From JBBSOK01 sp965219125 (GTDB lineage: Bacteria > Bacteroidota > Bacteroidia > Flavobacteriales > Flavobacteriaceae), in the NCBI GenBank assembly GCA_965219125.1, contig CBDCMO010000002.1, forward strand, positions 434,001 to 498,000: a stretch of DNA of 64,000 nt, written 5' to 3'. The position numbers were made by a program, and so were the translations under genes. The first letter of the stretch is position 1, and each line of letters begins with the position of its first letter. Shown here piece after piece: positions 19,290 through 26,784 of the stretch. The notes under the pieces are model-generated. The model was not told the DNA's origin. It searched no databases and saw nothing but the letters and a program-made list of their open reading frames with translations.

Positions 19290-19499
19290 ATTACGTTCAC
19301 CGTTTTATTTAGAGAAATTCCCGCCCGTGCGGGAGTTTTGTATAACCCGATATTCTATCGGCAACTCCGTGAAAACGGAAACGGTGGCAGGACAGGAAGT
19401 ACACATATCCTAAAAAGGATAACAACATAACGGCAGAGTTTTTTAGGAAAGAAAACCTTTATTAGGAAACAGCCTCACGTTTTGGGGCTGTTATTTTTG
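19290..19499 (+). ncRNA. Candidate structured RNA with intrinsic terminator
   Basis: No coding frame, yet a dense set of helices. CACCGTTT (19298-19305) pairs with AAACGGTG (19379-19386), enclosing three hairpins: CCCGC/GCGGG (19320-19333), CCGAT/ATCGG (19347-19361) and TCCGT-GAAA-ACGGA (19366-19379), the last closed by a GNRA tetraloop and sharing base 19379 with the enclosing stem. ATCCT/AGGAT (19407-19420) follows. A terminator (AACAGCC 19468-19474, GGCTGTT 19486-19492, then ATTTTT) closes the unit. A segment around 19387-19405 (GGCAGG, GGAAG, ACACA) is faintly reminiscent of the SRP RNA apical hairpin, but I cannot assign a family. It lies just left of the cassette array. Local base composition is richer in G and C than the flanks. 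Confidence 0.5.
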
Positions 19500-19587
19500 A
19501 TTATTATTTTATAATTAATTAATTTTTAACTTTTATTGCTTTGCGTTCTTGTTGGTATTTAATTATTTATAAATTTGGAAATACGAA

Positions 19588-19643
19588 CCTAATCATATAT
19601 GAGGAATAAACGCTATATAGTGTTTATTCCCATGTTAGGCAAC
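19588..19643. repeat. Left-boundary hairpin of the cassette array (S0)
   Basis: GGAATAAAC (19602-19610) and GTTTATTCC (19622-19630) form a near-perfect stem, extended by CCTAATCAT on the left and ATGTTAGG on the right. The right side ends in the core GTTAGGCAAC (19634-19643), whose reverse complement ends the first cassette at S1. It therefore works as the left junction of cassette 1, but its arms differ from S1-S14. It could be a short attC, an attI-like primary site or a remnant. Confidence 0.5.
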
Positions 19644-19714
19644 ATTTGAAAAAAAATCCTGCAAACATTCATAAAATATACTTATCTTTGGCGTTAGTAA
19701 CGTAAAACGAAATT

Positions 19715-19996
19715 ATGATTATTTCCTTTGGCTCGAAAGAGACCGAACAGATTTGGAACGGAATCCGAGTCAAAAAAATGCCGATAGAAATTCAGAACGT
19801 TGGACGTCGAAAATTGAGAATGTTGAATAACTCGCAAGACATTGCAGATTTAAGAATTCCACCCTCAAACCGACTTGAAAAACTGACTGGAAAATTAAGC
19901 GAATATTACAGTATTCGGATTAACAAACAATGGCGGATTATCTTCATTTGGGACAAAGGCAACGCAAGCGAAGTGGAAATAATCGATTATCATTAA
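19715..19996 (+). CDS. higB: HigB-family toxin (RelE-like mRNA interferase)
   Basis: 93 residues, the usual HigB length. The sequence RRKLRMLNNSQDIADLRIPPSNRLEKL, followed by YSIRINKQWRIIF, is the standard HigB / plasmid-maintenance killer pattern: a RelE fold with basic residues for mRNA contact. HigB toxins cut mRNA on the ribosome and are neutralised by HigA. The toxin-first gene order and an 11-bp gap to the HTH antitoxin are typical of higBA. It lies in cassette 1, between core GTTAGGCAAC and its reverse complement; toxin-antitoxin pairs are common stabilising cargo of cassette arrays. Two in-frame ATG options would not change the call. Confidence 0.9.
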   Translation: MIISFGSKETEQIWNGIRVKKMPIEIQNVGRRKLRMLNNSQDIADLRIPPSNRLEKLTGKLSEYYSIRINKQWRIIFIWDKGNASEVEIIDYH

Positions 19997-20007
19997 AAAA
20001 TAAAAAA

Positions 20008-20310
20008 ATGGAAAAGTTAGCAAATGTACATCCTGGAGAAATCTTGAATTACGAATTTCTTGAGCCATTGGAAATCACGGCATACCGACTTTCCAAGGAT
20101 TTGAAAATCCCACAAACCCGAATTTCAGAAATTGTGAAAGGAAATCGCAGAATTACGGCAGACACAGCTTTACGATTGAGCAAATATTTTGGAAATTCTG
20201 CAAAATTCTGGCTCGGACTTCAAGACGATTTTGACATTGAGGAAGAAAAGGAATCGAAAGAATCGGAGCTGAACGAGATAAAACACTACGAAAATAAAAA
20301 CGTTGCCTAA
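20008..20310 (+). CDS. higA: HigA-family antitoxin (HTH XRE)
   Basis: 100 residues from the ATG at 20008; a longer upstream frame exists but overlaps higB and carries no family signal. The helix-turn-helix reads AYRLSKDLKIPQTRISEIVKG, preceded by VHPGEIL, the opening motif of HigA-type antitoxins. The C-terminus is acidic and then basic (EEEKESKESELNE). It should bind HigB and autorepress the operon. The stop codon TAA lies inside the inverse core GCCTAAC of site S1, so the last codons are shared with the recombination site. Confidence 0.9.
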   Translation: MEKLANVHPGEILNYEFLEPLEITAYRLSKDLKIPQTRISEIVKGNRRITADTALRLSKYFGNSAKFWLGLQDDFDIEEEKESKESELNEIKHYENKNVA

Positions 20311-20439
20311 CAACGGCTATAGTTCATTGCGGCGGAATTTTCTGCCGAAAATTCTCGCCGTTTTGCTATCTTTCGGCTACAGCGGAAAGAATCCTGCGGA
20401 TTTTTCCGCAACGAAACCATAGCCTAAACGTTACAAACA
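20305..20439. repeat. attC-like site S1
   Basis: Inverse core GCCTAAC (20305-20311), left arm GGCTATAGTTCATTGCGG, right arm CCGCAACGAAACCATAGCC, core GTTACAAACA (20430-20439). Arms differ at two A/G positions and one bulged base on the right. The central loop itself contains hairpins with GGAATTTT and GGATTTTTCC. Confidence 0.8.
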
Positions 20440-20453
20440 ATTGAAAAAAAAAT

Positions 20454-21029
20454 ATGAATAACAAAATCTACATACTACTAATTTTATTAATTATATCATT
20501 TAAATCATTCTCTCAAATTACTGAACCTTGTGTTATTTATTTAAAATCTGGAGAAGTAATCAACGATATGAGAGGAACATTTAATAAAAAATATTTCAAA
20601 TACTATAAAAAAGTAGGGAATAGATTTAATAAAGTAAAATTAGAACTAATTGATTCTGTCGATATTATTGAAAAATCCGGATACACCAGAAAGATGAGAT
20701 TTATGTCTGTTAAGAACGAGAAAAAAAAGTATATTTTGGAAAAGATCCTGACAGGAAATTTAGACTTATATCGACAATCGTTTGCTGTTTATAATACTTC
20801 TATAACAAACTATAATTATTTTATTCGTAGAAAGGGGGAGCACGAACTCACATTTGTCGGACACAGTTCATCTTTCGGGGATAGTAAAAAGAAGGAAATT
20901 GTATATCCATTTTTAAAAAATTGTCCTGAATTAATTAAAAGAATTGAAAACGACGAATTTCATATTATTCGAGATTTAAGTTTAATAGTTGGAACGTACA
21001 ATTTAACTTGTGGTTTAAAGTCTGATTAA
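20454..21029 (+). CDS. Secreted protein of unknown function (cassette 2)
   Basis: 191 residues. The N-terminus IYILLILLIISFKSFS is a signal peptide, with likely cleavage before QITEPC. The mature protein starts with VIYLKSGEVINDMRG, a pattern seen in short beta-strand-rich periplasmic proteins, and is rich in Lys and Tyr. I do not recognise a family. It is the only gene of cassette 2, 14 bp after the start core, with no obvious promoter of its own. Single secreted unknown proteins recur in this array (cassettes 8, 10 and 14). Confidence 0.6.
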   Translation: MNNKIYILLILLIISFKSFSQITEPCVIYLKSGEVINDMRGTFNKKYFKYYKKVGNRFNKVKLELIDSVDIIEKSGYTRKMRFMSVKNEKKKYILEKILTGNLDLYRQSFAVYNTSITNYNYFIRRKGEHELTFVGHSSSFGDSKKKEIVYPFLKNCPELIKRIENDEFHIIRDLSLIVGTYNLTCGLKSD

Positions 21030-21063
21030 AGTAATTAAAATAATACATTCACTTTAGAACAAC

Positions 21064-21200
21064 TGTTTGTAACACTGTATAACCGCAATTACGGCGGATT
21101 CAACTGCGTCCGAATCCACGCGTAATTGCTAACGTCGGTGCTTATCCGAAAAACATTAAATTTAATCCCGTAACTGCGGTTATACTTAACGTTGTACCCA
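21064..21200. repeat. attC-like site S2
   Basis: Inverse core TGTTTGTAAC (21064-21073), left arm GTATAACCGCAATTACGG, right arm CCGTAACTGCGGTTATAC, core GTTGTACCCA (21191-21200). The arms differ only at position 12 (A against G). It is nearly identical to S8 over its whole internal length. Confidence 0.8.
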
Positions 21201-21210
21201 ATTTGAAAAA

Positions 21211-21588
21211 ATGACCACGCCAAAAGAAATTTACGATACTAAAAGAAGAAATTTTGTCAATAAAACAAAATTATATTTTGAATTTCTGACATCGGAATTT
21301 CATTTTGACGAGCCGATTTATAAGTTTTCGGAACAACCAAACGGAACTGTAATAAAGGACAAATTTGAATTTAATAATTCTGACAAAAATTTGAAAATAA
21401 CTATTTCAAACGCTTATCATCCTGTGGACTACGGGTTTGAAATAAATCTGACGGATTTAAACACTGGAGCGGAAGAAATGATTCATCACGTGCTGAAAGA
21501 AAATCAAAATATTGAACAAAGCTATCTCGAAAAAGCGGCTGAATTTTTAAAAACTGGATACGGACAAAGATTACGCAGAAAACACTGA
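21211..21588 (+). CDS. Small cytosolic protein of unknown function (cassette 3)
   Basis: 125 residues without a signal peptide. Charged throughout, with a helical N-terminus (TPKEIYDTKRRNFVNKTKLY), a central beta-rich part containing FEINLTDLNTG, and a basic tail GYGQRLRRKH. I do not recognise a family. It fills cassette 3 between core GTTGTACCCA and its exact reverse complement. The ATG is 10 bp after the core, and GAAAAA is the only purine-rich stretch available as a ribosome site. Confidence 0.55.
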   Translation: MTTPKEIYDTKRRNFVNKTKLYFEFLTSEFHFDEPIYKFSEQPNGTVIKDKFEFNNSDKNLKITISNAYHPVDYGFEINLTDLNTGAEEMIHHVLKENQNIEQSYLEKAAEFLKTGYGQRLRRKH

Positions 21589-21610
21589 TGAATAAATCGA
21601 ATAAAAAAAC

Positions 21611-21753
21611 TGGGTACAACACCGGCTATAGTTCATTGCTTCTGACTTTCCTGTCGGAAAGTCCTCGCAAATTTGCTATCTTCGGTTTACGGGGGAAAAT
21701 CCTCTCGGATTTTCACGCAACGAAACCATAGCCAAAACCGTTGGCAACAAGCT
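21611..21753. repeat. attC-like site S3
   Basis: Inverse core TGGGTACAAC (21611-21620), arms as in S1 (GGCTATAGTTCATTGC / GCAACGAAACCATAGCC), core GTTGGCAACAAGCT (21740-21753). The loop holds GGAAAGTCC-type and GAAAATCC-type hairpins. Confidence 0.8.
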
Positions 21754-21777
21754 AAAAAAAACCGAGAAAACCGAAAA

Positions 21778-22764
21778 ATGAACAACGAAAAATGGAATGA
21801 AATCTGCTTTTTACTATCCGACAATATTCGGACTGATATTAGTGAAAATGATTTTGAACAAAACGTTGTCCAAGCTTTAAGAGTTTTGGACTGGAAAGAA
21901 TATTCTGGAGATATTGAAATTAGACCTTCTTTTCAAGTTGGTGCTGCAAATAGAATTACGCCCGATTTTGTGATAAAATCTTCCGACAATAAAAAACTTT
22001 TCGTGATTGAGATTAAGCAACCTAATATTCCTCTAAATTCAAAATTTCAGCAGCAACTATTTTCATATATGCGTCAATTAAGACTCGAATACGGAATTTT
22101 AATTGGACAAGGAATCCAAATTTTTTATGACGGAGATTTAGCAAACCAAGATGACCCAATTTTATTGGAGACGATTAAGTTCACAAAAGACGATGAAAAA
22201 GGATTAAAATTTGTCGAACTATTTGCAAAAGAAAGTTTCAATCAAGAATCTTTAAGAGCGTTTACGCTAAACGGACTTAAAAAAATAAACCGTAGAGAAG
22301 AACATAAAAATTTGACTGAAAAAATTCTTTCTGAAAGTTATCAAGAAAAAATTTCAGAATTAATAAAGCAAGACTTCCTAAACGAATATGACGGAGAACT
22401 TATAGAATCTGTTCTTAAAGAATTGAAAATTGAGATAAAAAATAAAAATACGGAAATAACTCAAACGGAATTTCCCAAAAGTCAATTCAAAGAACAACGA
22501 ATTATTGATTACTCGAATGGTATTTTACCAATCGAATTAAATCCATCATCTGAATCTGATTTTAAACGCAGACTTTTATTAACAAAAACAGCTTACATAA
22601 CGACTTTTTACAAAAATGGAACTTCTAAACAAAAGGTTTGGAATGCTCATAGGTTTAGAGAAAGTTCGGGCGTTTTAGGAAACTTAAGGTCACGACCTGA
22701 ATTTAGAAATGGAGAATGGCAAAAACTCGGAATTGAAAAAGTTTTAGTTTGGATTGATGAATAG
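21778..22764 (+). CDS. HsdR N-terminal-domain-like nuclease (cassette 4)
   Basis: 328 residues from the ATG at 21778; the longer upstream frame runs back through site S3 and is rejected. The first 150 residues match the type I restriction R-protein N-terminal nuclease family: NVVQALRVLDWKEYSGDIEI, then TPDFVIKS and FVIEIKQP, giving the PD-(D/E)xK core PD...EIK, and YMRQLRLEYGILIGQG. There is no helicase or translocase part, so it is a stand-alone nuclease-like protein. The remaining residues (180-328) are unassigned and end with a compact region around GTSKQKVWNAHRF. Cassette cargo of this kind probably serves phage or plasmid defence. No methyltransferase is in the same cassette. Confidence 0.75.
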   Translation: MNNEKWNEICFLLSDNIRTDISENDFEQNVVQALRVLDWKEYSGDIEIRPSFQVGAANRITPDFVIKSSDNKKLFVIEIKQPNIPLNSKFQQQLFSYMRQLRLEYGILIGQGIQIFYDGDLANQDDPILLETIKFTKDDEKGLKFVELFAKESFNQESLRAFTLNGLKKINRREEHKNLTEKILSESYQEKISELIKQDFLNEYDGELIESVLKELKIEIKNKNTEITQTEFPKSQFKEQRIIDYSNGILPIELNPSSESDFKRRLLLTKTAYITTFYKNGTSKQKVWNAHRFRESSGVLGNLRSRPEFRNGEWQKLGIEKVLVWIDE

Positions 22765-22777
22765 AAAAATAAATAAA

Positions 22778-22919
22778 AGCCAGTTGCCAACACCGCATAT
22801 AAGCTATGGCTTGGTTAAAGCTTCTTCGGAAAATCCTCGCGGATTTTCCAGGTAGTTTTGTACTTGGAGAGATTCGTGCCGAAACACGCCACAGCTCATA
22901 TGCAAACACGTTGTGGTGC
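22778..22919. repeat. attC-like site S4
   Basis: Inverse core AGCCAGTTGCCAAC (22778-22791), left arm GCATATAAGCTATGGC, right arm GCCACAGCTCATATGC, core GTTGTGGTGC (22910-22919). The arms differ by A/G at positions 7 and 12 only. Confidence 0.8.
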
Positions 22920-22934
22920 ATTTAAAAAAAAACA

Positions 22935-23555
22935 TTGAGCGATTTAAAAAACATTCCGGCTGAACCAAAAAACGGACACGAATTTTTAACCGAAAACGGA
23001 ACTAAAATCGATTATAATCTTTATGATTTTTGGCGGTGGAGTGTTTCGGATATTTTGAGCAATGCAACGCGCGGAAGATTTGCGGAATTTATTGTTGGAA
23101 CAGCAGTTGGACTAAATCCGAGTGATTTGAGGGATGAATGGGATGCGTTTGATATTAAAACTGATGACGGAATAAAAATAGAAGTAAAATCTGCATCTTA
23201 CATTCAAAGCTGGAACCAAAAGCAGTTTTCAAAAATCTCGTTTTCAATTAAAAAAGCGAGATATTGGGATGCGGAAAATAATATGCAACGTGGCGAACCA
23301 AAACGACACGCTGATTTATATGTTCTTTGTCATTTAAAACATAAAGACCAAAACACAATTGACCCACTTAAAATGGAACAATGGGATTTTTATATTTTGC
23401 CGACAATTACGCTTGACAATTACGAACGAAGTCAACATTCGATTACGCTAAATTCACTTAAAAAACTGACTGAACCAAAACAGTATTCGGAATTAAATGA
23501 CGCAATCGAAACGGCATATAAAGCGCAGAAAAACGCACCACAACAAAGTATATAA
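22935..23555 (+). CDS. PD-(D/E)xK endonuclease-like protein (cassette 5)
   Basis: 206 residues from a TTG at 22935, 15 bp after the core; no in-frame ATG lies before the conserved region. RGRFAEFIVGTAVGL is followed by WDAFDIKTDDGIKIEVKSASY, a clear D-x(n)-ExK nuclease core around residues 70-88. FYILPTITL lies further on. The domain looks like a stand-alone restriction-type endonuclease; the specificity is unknown and no partner methylase is in the cassette. The last codons (after KNAPQQ) are read from the inverse core and palindrome arm of S5, and the stop TAA lies within the arm. Confidence 0.7.
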   Translation: MSDLKNIPAEPKNGHEFLTENGTKIDYNLYDFWRWSVSDILSNATRGRFAEFIVGTAVGLNPSDLRDEWDAFDIKTDDGIKIEVKSASYIQSWNQKQFSKISFSIKKARYWDAENNMQRGEPKRHADLYVLCHLKHKDQNTIDPLKMEQWDFYILPTITLDNYERSQHSITLNSLKKLTEPKQYSELNDAIETAYKAQKNAPQQSI

Positions 23556-23740
23556 GCAATGCGGGAGTTGTCGCTTAATTAAAAGTTAAGGTATATTTGG
23601 GAGTCGCCGAATTTTTACAAATCCGACTTTTGATACAAACAAAAAATAAAAAGTGGACTTTGTAAAAATCGGCTTGTGCTCAACCGAATGGCTACAGCCA
23701 TTTTCGCCCGCACTGCTCATATACAGAGACGTTACCACAC
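23535..23740. repeat. attC-like site S5
   Basis: Inverse core GCACCACAAC (23535-23544), left arm GTATATAAGCAATGCGGG, right arm CCCGCACTGCTCATATAC, core GTTACCACAC (23731-23740). A/G differences at arm positions 7 and 12. A longer site (about 206 bp) with a second inner hairpin around AAATCCGACTTT / AAAATCGGCTT. Confidence 0.8.
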
Positions 23741-23745
23741 ATTAG

Positions 23746-24393
23746 ATGAAAACCGAGAGAAATTGGAATAAAGCGAAATGGATTTTTAAACCTGATGGCG
23801 GTTTAAAAGATATTTACGTACAAGATATTGACTCGACAGATTGGCAAAAACTGATAGAATTTTTGAACTCGAAATACAATCTTATTTTTGGAGTTGACAA
23901 AGAAAACGGAACGAACCAAATTGACTTTGATTATGTCCAAAAAATGTGGAATGACGAAACTGGAAAATTAGAATCAAAATCTTTGACTATTGATTTAAAC
24001 GGAGTTACCGTCAAAAGTTATTTCTTTTGTCCAGACCAAATTGAATTTGACATAAAACCAGCTGAAATACAATCAGAATCGGAACTGGATTCGATTTTGG
24101 ATTTTATGCAGTCAATAAGTAAGGTGTTAAAAAAACAGTCAACACTGACAGATGAAAATAATCCTGAATTTCCTCTTATAAAAATTGATTATGATAAAGG
24201 AATTGAAAAAGTTTTGACCAAAAGCGAAATGATAGAGATTTCGAAAAAAGCAGGAATTTATAATAATTGGATATCAAGAATAAAAGGATTTTTCTTCCCC
24301 AAACCAATTACTAATGAAGAGTTGGAATATATGGCAATGGAAAGTGCTTGTAAACCATTCGAACCAGTGCCAAAAGAACAAAACGTGTGGTAA
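23746..24393 (+). CDS. Cytosolic protein of unknown function (cassette 6)
   Basis: 215 residues, no signal peptide, acidic with Asp/Glu/Lys-rich segments. It begins KTERNWNKAKWIFKPDGGLKD, a line seen in several uncharacterised Bacteroidota proteins, but I cannot name a family. A WNDETGKLES segment and a FFFPKPITNEELEYMAMES segment are the most distinctive. The stop codon TAA sits inside the inverse core GTGTGGTAAC, so the final NVW codons belong to the recombination site. Single gene of cassette 6, starting 5 bp after the core. Confidence 0.55.
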   Translation: MKTERNWNKAKWIFKPDGGLKDIYVQDIDSTDWQKLIEFLNSKYNLIFGVDKENGTNQIDFDYVQKMWNDETGKLESKSLTIDLNGVTVKSYFFCPDQIEFDIKPAEIQSESELDSILDFMQSISKVLKKQSTLTDENNPEFPLIKIDYDKGIEKVLTKSEMIEISKKAGIYNNWISRIKGFFFPKPITNEELEYMAMESACKPFEPVPKEQNVW

Positions 24394-24570
24394 CAACGTA
24401 TATAGCTCATAGCTGGGCAGTTGCTTAACCGAAGTTTCGGCATATTTGCGAAGTCCGCCAAATTTTTTAATTTGGCTTATTGATAAAAAAAGGTAATAAG
24501 AAAATTAAAAAATTCGGCTCGTGCTTAACCGAAAATTTATCGCTAATTTGCACGCTACGAGCCATATACG
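24385..24570. repeat. attC-like site S6, left part (split by an IS110 element)
   Basis: Inverse core GTGTGGTAAC (24385-24394), left arm GTATATAGCTCATAGC, right arm GCTACGAGCCATATAC ending at 24569. The expected ACCGTT core is displaced to 25832-25844 by the IS110-family insertion; there it reads ACCGTTAGCACCA, the start of cassette 7. A/G differences at arm positions 7 and 12. Confidence 0.8.
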
Positions 24571-24608
24571 TATTCCAAGGTCAAATCCTAATTAAAATAC
24601 AAGTATTT

Positions 24609-25601
24609 TTAAGCTGCAAACCGCTGTAGTTCAACGTACGGCGTTCCTCTTTTAATTACGGAAAAAGCCCTTGCCAGAATCTTGTTCCGTACGTTGTTCA
24701 ACGCTACCAGTTTTGGCTTGCCTTCTGCTAATCTTCGTTGATAGTATAATTTGAGCTCGCTGTCGCATTGTATGGCACTGACACTGGCCATTGTCAACAG
24801 CGTCTTCATTTTTCTATCTCCTATGCGGTGGATTTTATTTCTTCGTCTTATACTCGTTCCCGAGCTATGCGCAAACGGTGCAACTCCACAATAACTTGAG
24901 AACTGCCGCCAACTATCAAAGCGCTGGAAGTTATTTGTATGATAGATAAGCTGGCTGGATAATATTAAGCCTACTCCTTTTATTGTATTTAGAAGCTTGA
25001 AATTTTCAGCAAGTTCTTCCTCACTTCTCATCAATATTTTAATCCTATCCTCAAGAGCATCAATCTGCTTGGCAAGGTAGGCAATGGTCTTTGTTGCAAT
25101 CTTGCAGCAACTGTCTGTGGATGGGCTGTTAAGCAGTGATTGTGCTTCTTTAAGAGTGCTCATCTTTCCTGTACGATCTCTAACTAACTGATCTCTTAAA
25201 GACAATAATCTACCAATCTCTTGAATATCCTTTTCCTTAGGCGTACTCAGAACCAGTTCTTCTTGATGCAACCAAGCATATCTGGCAATCATTCCTGAGT
25301 CTAATCTGTCGGTTTTACCTCTCACAATTCCTGCTGATCGCTTTATGGCCAATGGGCTTTGCTCCACATAATCCATATCGTTTTGGGATAAGTAGACACT
25401 TAAATTTGTAGAATAATGACCGGTATTCTCAAAACACAGAAAATAGCAATGTTCCTCCAGACTCTTATTTATCCATTTTACCAGCGCTGTATATCCTTTG
25501 GAAGTGTTCGAAAACACTCGATGGATTGATCTTTTATGGATATGAGCATCTATTGTTAATTTAGATACATCAATACCGACCACGTCATCATATTTTTTCA
25601 T
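24609..25601 (-). CDS. IS110-family DEDD transposase
   Basis: 330 residues. The N-terminal DEDD domain begins VVGIDVSKLTIDAHI (first Asp of the catalytic tetrad), then FENTGHYS, GIVRGKTDRLDSGMIARYA and the LxLRDQL helix. The C-terminal transposase_20 domain contains LLNTIKGVGLILSSQLI, FSSYCGVAPFAHSSGTSIRRR and the conserved Ser-bearing segment. Family length is 300-400. It appears intact. IS110 transposases recombine donor and target with a bridge RNA transcribed from the IS end; a candidate is listed separately. Confidence 0.93.
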   Translation of the reverse strand: MKKYDDVVGIDVSKLTIDAHIHKRSIHRVFSNTSKGYTALVKWINKSLEEHCYFLCFENTGHYSTNLSVYLSQNDMDYVEQSPLAIKRSAGIVRGKTDRLDSGMIARYAWLHQEELVLSTPKEKDIQEIGRLLSLRDQLVRDRTGKMSTLKEAQSLLNSPSTDSCCKIATKTIAYLAKQIDALEDRIKILMRSEEELAENFKLLNTIKGVGLILSSQLIYHTNNFQRFDSWRQFSSYCGVAPFAHSSGTSIRRRNKIHRIGDRKMKTLLTMASVSAIQCDSELKLYYQRRLAEGKPKLVALNNVRNKILARAFSVIKRGTPYVELQRFAA

Positions 25602-25831
25602 ATTTTTAAATATTGTTCCTTTTCAAAAAGGGAAGATTAATAAATGTTGCAATGACTATTACCTTTAATAGGAAGTGATTCCTGGTATTCCAAATGGTCC
25701 TAAAGCAACCTAAGAAAGGCAAGAGGACTGATACGTATAAAGGAACTGCTATTCCAAAGACCGTTTTAGTTCTCCTCTTGTCTCTTAGTAAAGTTAAACA
25801 ACTATAATTAGCTGGTTGTAAAGTAAAGAAG
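25602..25831 (-). ncRNA. Candidate IS110 bridge RNA region
   Basis: About 230 bp of non-coding DNA upstream of the transposase start, where IS110-group elements encode their bridge RNA. A stem CAAGAGGA (25720-25727) with TCCTCTTG (25773-25780) encloses two words that match the insertion site: ATACGTAT (25731-25738), as at 24567-24574, and AAGACCGTT (25757-25765 region), as at the right junction 25831-25837. A guide word on each side of an internal loop is the expected layout of a target-binding loop. TATTCCAA also recurs at 24571, 25686 and 25750. Confidence 0.5.
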
Positions 25832-25844
25832 ACCGTTAGCACCA
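25832..25844. repeat. attC-like site S6, right part
   Basis: ACC followed by core GTTAGCACCA (25835-25844), the start of cassette 7. Its exact reverse complement TGGTGCTAAC begins S7 at 26573. This assigns the toxin-antitoxin pair downstream to one cassette and shows that the IS lies within the site. Confidence 0.75.
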
Positions 25845-25905
25845 ATATCTCAGCAGAACGCAACTAAAATTAAAAAATTTAACTAAATTTGATAAAAAGA
25901 GAAAA

Positions 25906-26115
25906 ATGATAGTTGAAAGACAAAATAATGAAATATTAGTTAGATTTTCAGCAGGTGCAAAAGCTTCAAAAATTCAATCCATATTGGATTATTTAAGATA
26001 CGAAGAACTCACTTCAAAATCTAAAGCCAGTGAAAAAGACGTAGAGAAATTAGTTAAGGAATCTAAATCCAATCGTTGGGAAAAAATAAAAAAAGATATA
26101 GGTTTCGATGACTAA
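25906..26115 (+). CDS. Probable antitoxin partner of PIN toxin
   Basis: 69 residues, starting MIVERQNNEILVRFSAG and ending in a Lys/Glu-rich tail KESKSNRWEKIKKDIGFDD. Small, charged and helical, with an N-terminal beta strand, as in antitoxins that precede PIN-domain VapC-like toxins. It overlaps the PIN gene by 8 bp, which indicates translational coupling. I do not recognise the exact antitoxin family; the assignment rests on size, composition and coupling. It is the first gene of cassette 7. Confidence 0.65.
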   Translation: MIVERQNNEILVRFSAGAKASKIQSILDYLRYEELTSKSKASEKDVEKLVKESKSNRWEKIKKDIGFDD

Positions 26116-26569
26116 ATTAATTGTGGATTCTAATATAATCTTTAGTGCAATTTTAAATACAAATAGCCGAATTGCACAGATTTTATTGACTGGAGGAGAT
26201 TTTTACGAATTTTATGCGCCAAAATATTTAAGAAGTGAAATTTGGGAGCATCAAGAAAAGATAAAGAAAATAGCTAAACTAAATGACGAAAATTTTATCG
26301 AAGTCTATGAGTTGGTTCTTAAAAACGTAACTATTTTAAATCACTCAATTGTAGATAAGAAAAATTATGAAGAAGCTTTTGAGCTTTGCGAAAATATTGA
26401 CGTTGACGATATTCCATTTGTAGCATTTTCACAATATTTAAAATGTAAATTATGGACCGGCGATAAAAAACTAATCAAAGGTCTTAATGAAAAAGGATTT
26501 AAAAAAATAATCACGACGGATATTCTATTTAAAAATTTATTAGAAAAGACTAACAAACGAAAAAAATAA
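26108..26569 (+). CDS. PIN-domain toxin (VapC-like RNase)
   Basis: 153 residues. The PIN fold is clear: KLIVDSNIIFSAIL near the N-terminus (first catalytic Asp), an acidic residue in YLRSEIWEH, and NIDVDDIPFVAFSQYLKCKLWTGDKKLIKGL near residues 98-128 (further acidic residues and the conserved WTGDKKL). PIN toxins cut tRNA or rRNA in a metal-dependent way. The start ATG overlaps the antitoxin stop. Second gene of cassette 7. Confidence 0.85.
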   Translation: MTKLIVDSNIIFSAILNTNSRIAQILLTGGDFYEFYAPKYLRSEIWEHQEKIKKIAKLNDENFIEVYELVLKNVTILNHSIVDKKNYEEAFELCENIDVDDIPFVAFSQYLKCKLWTGDKKLIKGLNEKGFKKIITTDILFKNLLEKTNKRKK

Positions 26570-26572
26570 TAC

Positions 26573-26773
26573 TGGTGCTAACACCGTATATAGCAAATAG
26601 CGGGGATTTTTCTAAACCGGAAATTTCGGTATATTTGGTAAACCGCCAAATCTTTTGATTTGGCATTTGAACAAAAAAGATAAAAGCAAAATACAAAAGA
26701 TTTGGCTTGTTTTATGGCGGAAAGTTACTCTTGTATTTGCCCGCTACTTGCCATATACAAACACGTTGCCTGC
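26573..26773. repeat. attC-like site S7
   Basis: Inverse core TGGTGCTAAC (26573-26582), left arm GTATATAGCAAATAGCGGG, right arm CCCGCTACTTGCCATATAC, core GTTGCCTGC (26765-26773). Arms match in 17 of 19 positions with A/G at 7 and 12. An inner stem around AAATCTTTTGATTTGGC / CAAAAGATTTGGCTTG is also present. Confidence 0.85.
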
Positions 26774-26784
26774 AAGCTAAAAAA

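Larger units (their letters stand above)
24571..25831 (-). mobile_element. IS110-family insertion sequence inserted in site S6
   Basis: About 1.26 kb holding a single DEDD-type transposase gene. Ends are inferred from where the attC-like site breaks (after CATATACG at 24563-24570) and resumes (ACCGTTAGCACCA from 25832); a few bases either side are uncertain. IS110 elements have no long terminal inverted repeats and no target duplication, and none are seen. Members of the IS110/IS1111 group are known to target integron attC sites, so the position fits. Confidence 0.8.

Noticed and set aside
21673..21777. N-terminal extension of the HsdR-N-like frame.
   Set aside because: It is read through site S3, and the ATG at 21778 lies immediately before the conserved region. 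The same logic set the start of the cassette-8 protein at 26785.
21778..22764. A complete type I restriction system.
   Set aside because: Only the nuclease-like N-terminal domain of HsdR is present; no translocase, HsdM or HsdS is in the cassette or beside it.
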